NCBI GenBank assembly: GCA_036939755.1
Contig: JALLAZ010001373.1
Span: forward strand, 1-13,920
Direction: 5' to 3'
DNA: 13,920 bases
DNA from: Stephanodiscus triporus
Taxonomy: Eukaryota > Bacillariophyta > Thalassiosirophyceae > Thalassiosirales > Thalassiosiraceae
Shown here: positions 7,692 to 13,920 of the stretch, piece by piece
How positions within the stretch are numbered: the first letter of the stretch is position 1
Layout of the letters: each line of letters begins with the position of its first letter
Notes under the pieces: generated by a model
What the model was told of the DNA's origin: nothing
What the model saw: only the letters and a program-made list of their open reading frames with translations
Database searches by the model: none
Made by a program: the position numbers and the translations under genes

Positions 7692-8831
7692 TTGGCTGGT
7701 TATGTCAGTGACATGTTGGCGACATGTCAGCAAAAAGGCGAAATGTTGCCAATTTTTGCCCCGACAGGCCAATTTTGTTGACATGGTTTTTAATACATCA
7801 GAACACTTATGTGTCACTATTTTTCGACATTGAAGGGCCAAGGACAGACGGCTGATGTCTTAGGTAAGTACACAGACAAGAGCGCACTATCTAATTCCCA
7901 TGTGGCAGCTTGCGTGCTTGCTCCCCCTCGCCAACTCATAAAAAAGAGGACCACAACGCAACTAACAACATCTCGAGAAGACCCTCCTCCCGCCTTCACC
8001 TCCGCCGCCGTGCCGCCTTCATTGCCATGCCACTGCCACCACCACCACCGCCGTTGTGCTGTTGCCATCTGCCGCTGCCACTGCCACCTCCGCCGCCGTG
8101 CTGCCTCCATCACCATGCTGCCGCCACCGCCATTGCTGTCGCCGTGGTTGCCGTGCCGCTGCTGCCATTATGCCATGCTGCTGCTGCCGTCACCTCTGCT
8201 GCGTGCTTGTAGTTGTAGTCATAGTTGTCATAGTAGTAGTAGTAGTTGTTGTTGTTGTTGTTGTTGTTGTTGTTGATGCCGTATGCTGTCTATCTGCCAC
8301 TGCTGCTGTTATCATCATCATCTTTGCTGTCTTTGTCTTTGTCATTGTCTTGCATCGGCGACATCACCGTCTTTTCCTCTGCCGATTCTACTTTGTTGAT
8401 TGTTGTCTGCTGTCTGTGCATGTCATTGTTGTCATTGTTGCTGTTGCCATCACCGTTGCCATTGCCTACGTTGTCATCGTTGTTGCCATCGCTGTCGCTG
8501 TCGCGGTTGCCATTACCATCCCTTCTCCTCTTCCACATACTATTTGATTGATGTGTTTCTGCTGCCGCCGCTGCTGCTGTTGTTGTTGTCATTGTCGTCA
8601 CCACAAATTATCACCTTCATTTTTGCCTCCACCACCATTATGCATCAACACGTCGCCATTGACATGCCAACGGGATGCATATATGACAATGACACGGCAT
8701 CTGAGGAGCCGACATGGCTTGATGTCACCGACATGGTCTGTGTTGGCGCCGACATGTTGTGACTACATGTTGGTGTGTCTGTCTTTTTTTGGAAAAAAAA
8801 TCCCCGACACAACGCCGACATTACCAGCCAA
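7692..8831. mobile_element. Non-autonomous TIR element (MITE-like), 1140 bp
   Basis: The ends are inverted repeats: TTGGCTGGTTATGTCAGTGA on the left and, read from the other strand, TTGGCTGGTAATGTCGGCGT on the right, 16 of 20 matching with the outer nine exact. Near-identical 9-bp flanks suggest a target duplication of MULE-like length. Subterminal (C)CGACATG-type motifs recur at both ends (for example near 7710-7730 and 8708-8820). The interior has no transposase; it is dominated by CNC/TGC and TTG-type trinucleotide-biased sequence. Its TIRs are unlike those of the neighbouring MULE, so a different transposase must have mobilised it. The family is unknown. Confidence 0.65.
7980..8620. repeat. 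Trinucleotide-biased low-complexity region with (TAG)n and (TTG)n microsatellites
   Basis: Long runs of CAC, GCC, CTG and TTG triplets fill the interior of the 1.14-kb element, with a clean (TAG)5 at about 8231-8245 followed by about nine to ten TTG units to about 8275. The open frames here translate into homopolymer-like Cys, Val, Leu or His strings and are not genes. Confidence 0.8.
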
Positions 8832-8840
8832 GTTCAGGGG
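8832..8840 (+). repeat. Right target-site duplication of the 1.14-kb element
   Basis: GTTCAGGGG immediately follows the right TIR and pairs with TTTCAGGGA at the left end (7 of 9). Confidence 0.6.
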
Positions 8841-9188
8841 TCATTCTCAAGTTGTATATCTTGCCATATTGGGAACATTTGTTTGTTTACTTTGCCACAC
8901 AACATTGGAATGTGAGGCAAAACCACCTTGCATTGGTCTGAGCAAAACTGCAAGCCAAACTACACTGATACTGGCTCATTCCATTGTGCTGCCACCATTC
9001 TTTGGGGGGGCTACATCACGTCGTCCCATTCTGCCCACCCTGTCCCAATTGTTGTCCCAATCTTCATTCCCATCATTGTTGTCCTCTCGTCATTGGCCAT
9101 TTCCCCCCTTCCCCCCCGCCAACCGCAATCATCCTCCTCCTCCCCCTGTCACCCTTCTCATCATCCTCAACCAGTTGTCTTCCCTCCT

Positions 9189-9221
9189 ACCTTTACCTTT
9201 ACCTTTACCTTTACCTTTACC
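9189..9221 (+). repeat. (ACCTTT)n hexanucleotide microsatellite
   Basis: Five consecutive ACCTTT units followed by a partial one. It resembles telomeric repeats only loosely and is internal, so it is read as a microsatellite. Confidence 0.85.
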
Positions 9222-9460
9222 TGGTTGATTTTATCATAATTTTAATGGCCGATCATTGTCACTGCCATTGAGGTTGCAATTATCAAGGAGGTTCTCTATC
9301 CCACCCCTCTCCTTTGAAAACGACCTCATCATAATCAAGTAGGGACCTTCTCCCTGCCACCATCACTGCCACCACCAACTGCCCATGGTGCCACATGCAT
9401 CAGTCATTGCTCTCCTCTCCTCTCCTCCTGCTGCCCCTCCTCACAAAGTAAGATTTTTTA

Positions 9461-9502
9461 CAGACCACCTTATTTTAGGAATTGATTTTATTGTGTGGTC
9501 TG
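9461..9502. repeat. Short inverted repeat CAGACCAC/GTGGTCTG
   Basis: An exact 8-bp inverted repeat (9461-9468 and 9495-9502) encloses an AT-rich 26-base loop. Function unknown. Confidence 0.5.
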
Positions 9503-9814
9503 CTATTTTCTATTTATTCCTACATTGATTTTTCATCACTGACTGCATGATAAAATTGATGGTGCATGGGGTCAGTAAAGTATTTTTGACTGACTGCATG
9601 CATTTCAGACAGTTGAAGGAAGTGCAAAGGTCACATCACCAAACCAAGACATTAGGGGGTCCAGTTCAGCTCTTCCCACCATTTTTTTTCCGGCAGGAGA
9701 CCTATTCTTTCTAAGCAAGCGCCGAAACCCCCCAAAAAAACAGACATGGTGCGCCAAACAAAGAGAGGAACCGTTTTTTTGTCATGATGAGAATCGCCCC
9801 CCCCATCGTTGTAA

Positions 9815-9945
9815 GTTTACAATTGACCTCAAGCAATGCTGGTTGGTCAATCGTAAAATTGGCAATCGTCAGGGAATGTCAAATTGCTTTCAACACGCCC
9901 TGATGATTGCCGTTGTGCGGCGCAATAATACCTTTGATTGTTGCG
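9815..9945. repeat. Three consecutive imperfect hairpins
   Basis: Arms pair at 9815-9828 with 9845-9858 (GTTTACAATTGACC against GGTCAATCGTAAAA), 9861-9874 with 9898-9911 (GGCAATCGTCAGGG against CCCTGATGATTGCC, 13 of 14), and 9921-9929 with 9937-9945 (CGCAATAAT against ATTGTTGCG, 8 of 9). They could be a small structured RNA, a folded transposon end or chance. No gene family is recognised. Confidence 0.5.
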
Positions 9946-10121
9946 TATTTTTAGTAGAATCCCCCTCAACATGCAAATTCAAGGCCTTTTAGAGATGCCA
10001 CATGGCACGTTAAAGGGGGGGATGCTTCGGAACTCTCTGTCCAATCATGTGCCACGTGTGGGGGGTGACATTGATGCTCCCCCGTGCACACTCTAGCCAT
10101 GAAGGTTTTTATTGCTTTGCA

Positions 10122-10151
10122 TAAAAATAAAACAAAATAAAATAAAATAAA
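10122..10151 (+). repeat. (AAAAT)n-like A-rich microsatellite
   Basis: A run of AAAAT-type units with one interruption, about 100 bases upstream of the degenerate gene. It may be a simple repeat or the A-rich tail of an old retroposed sequence. Confidence 0.6.
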
Positions 10152-10287
10152 TCATTTGACGCACTCCCCAAAGTGATTCAATAACTACTTTGACTCTCAC
10201 TCAGCACACGATTCCCCAAACACAGAAGAGAGGAGGGGGGGAGGACGCAGCATGATGTTACCATCTGATCCTGCACCCCCCCCTCTC

Positions 10288-10536
10288 AGCACTTTATTCA
10301 TCCCCCAGCACTGAGACAACCTCAGCGCTGAGTCTACCCCCAGTGCTGTGTCCTGCAGTACCGAGCCATCCCCCACCGCTGAGTCCTCCAGCGCTGAGCC
10401 ATCCTCCAGTGCTGAGACACCCCCCAGTGCTGGGACATCCTACAGTGCTGAGTCTACCCCCAGCGCTAAGCCATCCTCCTCTAGCGCTGAGCCATCCTCC
10501 AGTGCTGAGTCTACCCCCAGCGCTGAGCCATCCTCT
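10288..10536 (+). repeat. Coding minisatellite, 18-bp unit (14 copies)
   Basis: Units begin AGYGCTGAG and average 18 bases, encoding SAEPSS or SAESTP. Lengths in order are 19, 17, 18, 15, 18, 15, 18, 18, 18, 18, 21, 18, 18, 18. All changes are multiples of three except the first two, a +1/-1 pair that cancels and creates the TGA at 10312. The retained frame suggests the array evolved inside a translated gene. Confidence 0.85.
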
Positions 10537-11199
10537 GGTGACAATCAACTAGAGGTGCAAAAAAGGTTTATTCCATTGCCTCCATGACGCAGGAGAGTGA
10601 AATTGAAGAAGGCAAAGAAGTTAAGCTACGACTATGATAGGGAAAAAGAAGCCCTAGATCTACCCGCGATTGCCAATCATTTACAGGTGTACTCTGCTGC
10701 AAAGGCAAAGGCATCCAATGAGATAATTGCAGACAATTCTGAGGCTGTAAGGAACGTCACCCCTATTGCCATCAGCCCTAGCAAGGAAGAGGTAAAGGCT
10801 GAGCAGGATATGTTTAAGCACAAGTTTTTTACCTCGAGTCTGCAAATGAATCCTCCAAGCAAACTATCACATCACTTTGCTCCAAGTCCTTGTCTTTATT
10901 GCTCGCACTCAATAAGTAATGAGAAGATAAGGTCCTGAACTGCTATGGAGCAGCTATTGGTTGTCACCAAAAGACAGACAAAAGGACTCATTGCAACCTT
11001 TCAAGATCGGTTCAGAAAACTCAAGACTGATCATAAGGCAGACCTTCATAAATTGATGTGTTGCAGCAACCAAGATAGACTTGACAGTCAAAATTACCTT
11101 GAGCAATTATGCAAGACGTAAAAAAAGAAGATGACAGAGCTACACTCGGATTATAGTATTTTCTTTGCTGAAATGGAGGATAAGCACCAGGAGAAGATT

Positions 11200-11286
11200 G
11201 TAAGTATTCTATTCATACTTGTTCATCCTTGTTGACCATGACACTCTCCCCCTTCTTATTTCTTGCTTTCATTGTTTGCTTCACAG
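11200..11286 (+). other. Spliceosomal intron (87 bp) in the degenerate gene
   Basis: Donor GTAAGT at 11200, acceptor TTGCTTCACAG ending at 11286, a T/C-rich tract, and a possible TTGAC branch site near 11232. The length is divisible by three and frame 1 continues across it between charged helical segments. The size is typical of diatom introns. Confidence 0.7.
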
Positions 11287-12946
11287 TCACAGGAACAGCA
11301 GAAGAAGGATGCATGTGTGAAGAGTTTGCATACAGAACAGGTCGGTTTGTGCACAAAGCTTTGTGCATTGCAAAATTCTCTTGATGCAATGAAGGGTCAT
11401 CTTTACAATGAGAAATCAAAGTGTCGTAGGTAATGTTTGATGAGGAGTTGAAACACAAAAGGTTGGAGAATGAATACGCAAAAACTATTGGGATGAATTG
11501 CTATATTGTTAGCTATCTTTTACTCATTTGAAATTTTCTGTGATGTCACAAGAGGCAAAGTTGTGGCGGTTCATCAGAAGAAGACTGATTCACTCACCCA
11601 AACCTTTTCTTTCATCTCATTCAGGACTGCTGCTGATGCAATCTGCACTGAGCTACAGAACAAGAAGAAGGCAACATACAAATATCTATCAATATCAGGA
11701 TCAGAATATTCACGGAATCATTGTGGTGAGGAGAAGAAGACGGCGTTGTTTGGAAATACGGCTACAAATGACAAAGCGGAGAGCACATTGGATGGGACAA
11801 CCGTTAACATTCAGCGGTTTGGGCAAATTGCACTATCAAATGCAGGTGCAGTCAGTGACATGAAGCGAAATGCTTTCTTATGGCGAGATGCAATACCCAC
11901 CAAGAAAAAATCCAACTGTCAACCCAAGTGGACTCTTCCATCAGTTCCCTCAGGAATTGTGGCAGGTAATAGTCAGAGTAGCAATGAAAGATGCACCAGC
12001 CACAAACTTCATAACAATGAAGATTTAGCATTAAAAGCAAAGGCTAGATGTGCAAAGGAGGAAATGATCAAAGAAAAGAATATGGAGAAGGCAACAGAGG
12101 AGCATATTGAGGGAATGTACTACCGCAAAATGTATGACTCAGCATTTGCTTGAAAGGGGACATGAGGGTGGTCAATTGTGAATTGAAAAAGTTAACATTG
12201 GAAACAGCATAATATGATGCACTGTAAGAAAAAGGTGGATTATCAAAGAAGAGAGGAAATGACACATTGTTATCCCCAGTGAGCCACCAGCAGTGAATGT
12301 TCCAAAGAGAATGGATCTACCAGTGTTGGGTATAGAGATAGATGACATTGCTAATTTGGATAAGAAGTACCTTGCAAATGAGGAGCAATTTTGATTGGAT
12401 GCAGAATGAATCTGACAAGCAAGGGAGTCATGGGGAGAGGGAAGCATGGACTCACTGCTCCAGCCTTTCAACCGCCCCAACATGAATGAATTACTTGGCC
12501 AATGAATAGATGTGCTATATTCATGTACTCTTCCAGGTGATGGTGGGAATGTTCTGAGATGGTGTCAAGGTGAAGTGATTGAAATATATACACGAAGACA
12601 CAAGCCAACAGTTTGTGTTCTCTGGGATCCAACTATGCCGGATGCCGAAGGATCGGAAGAATCGTCAGAGACAAATGCAATACTCCTATCGACGAAATGG
12701 AGAAAAGAAACAGAGGGTGGATGGAGAATGGATGTTGACATTACTGTTCAAGATGAATTTGATGACAAAAATGATGCAGAGGACATGGTTATGAGTGAAG
12801 ATGAAGATGAAAGTGGAAGTGAAAGTGATTGCGAGTCAAGCACACCCGATAACATCTTACACTGTCTATGCTTTTTTTTGACAATATTGGCATGTGTAGT
12901 CCTTATAAGGGAGATATAATATACAACAGGACAACTAAATTAATGA

Positions 12947-12952
12947 AATAAA
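12947..12952 (+). promoter_or_regulatory. AATAAA polyadenylation signal
   Basis: Lies 27 bases after the TAA that closes the C-terminal frame (12917-12919), where a eukaryotic poly(A) signal is expected. It supports this as the 3' end of the degenerate gene. Confidence 0.45.
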
Positions 12953-13920
12953 ATATCATGAGTTCATTCTTTGATGCAACACCACCACAATGGAACATTT
13001 ATTATCAAATCTAGTCAAAAACCCATGAAAAACTGATGAGCAAACCCACCCAGATCAACGATGTCACATTCGACCCGCCCAACGGGCAGGTTATGGTCAT
13101 TTTTTTTCAACAAAACTTTCAGGATATCATGTGGTGAGCTAGTTGAGCAGGGTGAAACTCTCAGAAATGGTATTGGGGCCATTTGAAAAAATGGCAAATT
13201 CTGAGCCGGACCCTCTAACTAGAGACCCACCACCCAGAAACATAAAAGCATGCAAGTGCTGCCACTCCACCAAAGGTCAGTTTGGTAAAGAGGCCCGTTA
13301 AACCAGTCTAAAACACTGGGAGGGAAATGCCTGACAGCTACTTTTTTAAAACCATTGCACTACCTACTACAGGTTTCAAATCAATCAATTTCCCCCACGA
13401 GTGGGAGATTACCCACTTGTATTTTCACTGTACTACCAGGAGCCACGGAGGAGTCCGTAGAGCTAGAAGTACAATAGATACTGTCCAAGAAAAAGGCCAA
13501 AGTCCCTTTTCATGTCCTATGCAAAGTTATCGGGTGTAATAAAACACATGCAAAAATACTATATAAATGGGTTTTTTGTTAGCGGGGTCTGCCAGCCACA
13601 CCTGTTATGGCCCCATTGACCCACTTGGTGTCAGAATTTGGTCCCGAAACTTTGCACCCTTCTTTCAAATATATATAAAAGCGGTTTGACATACTTGAAA
13701 TGATCCATTGCATGTTCTCTGACTTTTTGAAAAATGGGCCCTAGAAGTAAGTGATACATTTTGATGCAGTAGAGATAGAGGCTTTACTCTCTCTGGTCTG
13801 GACCAAAACAGTTTTATCAGCCGGGAGTCAGTTACATGTGGACATTTACAACAATGTATCTACCATATAGACCGGGGTTTAAGCACCAGCTAATGTTTTA
13901 GGATGCGACAGCTAAATCGT
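12953..13920. other. Intergenic, no gene recognised
   Basis: Only short open frames (60-70 codons) without motifs. Visible elements are a perfect 7-bp hairpin with a GAAA loop (GCCATTT/AAATGGC, 13178-13195) and TATA-like sequences at about 13559 (CTATATAAATGG) and 13669 (ATATATATAAAAG), which could belong to a plus-strand gene beyond the window. No tRNA or rRNA signature was seen. Confidence 0.45.

Larger units (their letters stand above)
8841..10251. other. Non-coding stretch with simple repeats and small hairpins
   Basis: No credible gene is seen. 8990-9220 is pyrimidine-rich on the plus strand (CCC, CTT, TCC runs). 9240-9800 has purine and pyrimidine patches and short inverted repeats. 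Several G- or C-runs of 7-9 occur near 9003, 9796, 10013 and 10276. Open frames are short and compositionally biased. Confidence 0.5.
10252..12919 (+). pseudogene. Degenerate gene: Ser/Ala/Glu/Pro repeat, coiled-coil-like middle, W-C-x-G-x-V C-terminal domain
   Basis: Three reading frames join into one recognisable but broken gene. From ATG 10252, frame 1 encodes a SAEPSS/SAESTP repeat, then a Lys/Glu-rich segment (about 10590-10850), then a helical, charged stretch from about 10945 (MEQLLVVTKRQTKG...). It is broken by TGA at 10312, 10585 and 10936 and TAA at 11119. After a good intron (11200-11286) it continues to TAA 11431; a frame-3 piece (FDEELKHKRLENEYAKTI) follows directly. Frame 1 resumes to 12153 with Lys/Glu-rich sequence; a strong splice acceptor ends at 11624. 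Frame 2 carries the end from 12281, with TGA at 12392, 12407, 12413 and 12503. From 12512 it encodes RWCQGEV, VLWD and GGWRMDV, then an acidic tail to TAA 12917. An AATAAA follows. The WC-WD-WR pattern suggests a small beta-barrel (Tudor-like) domain of a kind I associate with repeated ORFs in diatom genomes; that association is from memory. More introns might remove some stops, but none I tried rescued the frame at 10585. Confidence 0.6.

Noticed and set aside
8056..8547. Cys/Val/Leu-rich open frames in the triplet-repeat region
   Set aside because: They are direct products of trinucleotide bias; all frames give homopolymer-like strings.
9189..9221. Telomeric repeat
   Set aside because: The unit ACCTTT is not the TTAGGG/CCCTAA type, only five copies occur and it is internal.
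10537..10620. Short intron that would remove the TGA at 10585
   Set aside because: Candidate GT...AG pairs here are 38-75 bases and each leads into another stop soon after the junction.
13172..13639. Possible element defined by short inverted matches (ATTGGGGCCAT with ATGGCCCCATTG, AAATTCTGA with TCAGAATTT)
   Set aside because: The paired pieces are not nested in the order a terminal inverted repeat requires, and the matches are only 9-11 bases.

Overview
The window looks like nuclear DNA of a diatom or a close stramenopile. Three things point there. A GC-rich plastid gene begins with a signal peptide ending in a Cys-Leu-Ala-Phe motif, the 'A-F' cleavage signature of diatom plastid pre-sequences. 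A short GT-AG intron of 87 bp is visible. Mobile and simple-repeat DNA is abundant. The species cannot be named from sequence alone.

Layout. 1-856 holds no recognisable gene. 857-3562 (minus) is an intact, intronless tandem-domain ArsA/Get3 ATPase with a predicted plastid-targeting N-terminus. Its TATA-like box directly abuts 3606-7650, a complete Mutator-like (MULE) DNA transposon. The transposon has 55-bp terminal inverted repeats (48/55 identical by eye) and subterminal arrays of TATCACAC-type motifs spaced about 30 bp apart, facing opposite ways at the two ends. Its single intact 1024-aa transposase gene (minus strand) carries a D-D-E core, a SWIM zinc finger and a CX2CX4HX4C zinc knuckle. 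About 40 bp further on, 7692-8831 is a second, non-autonomous TIR element of 1140 bp, bounded by near-identical 9-bp flanks and filled with trinucleotide-biased sequence. 8832-10251 is non-coding, rich in simple repeats and small hairpins. 10252-12919 (plus) is a decayed gene: a Ser/Ala/Glu/Pro repeat N-terminus built from an 18-bp minisatellite, a coiled-coil-like middle with at least one intron, and a C-terminal W-C-x-G-x-V...W-R-M-D domain followed by an acidic tail and an AATAAA signal. 12953-13920 shows nothing I can call.

The genes do not form a pathway. The story is one host gene and a cluster of mobile or repetitive DNA. The MULE has landed between the ATPase core promoter and whatever lay upstream, so it now supplies that gene's upstream region. 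The most unusual structural signal is the roughly 30-bp phased subterminal array at both transposon ends.
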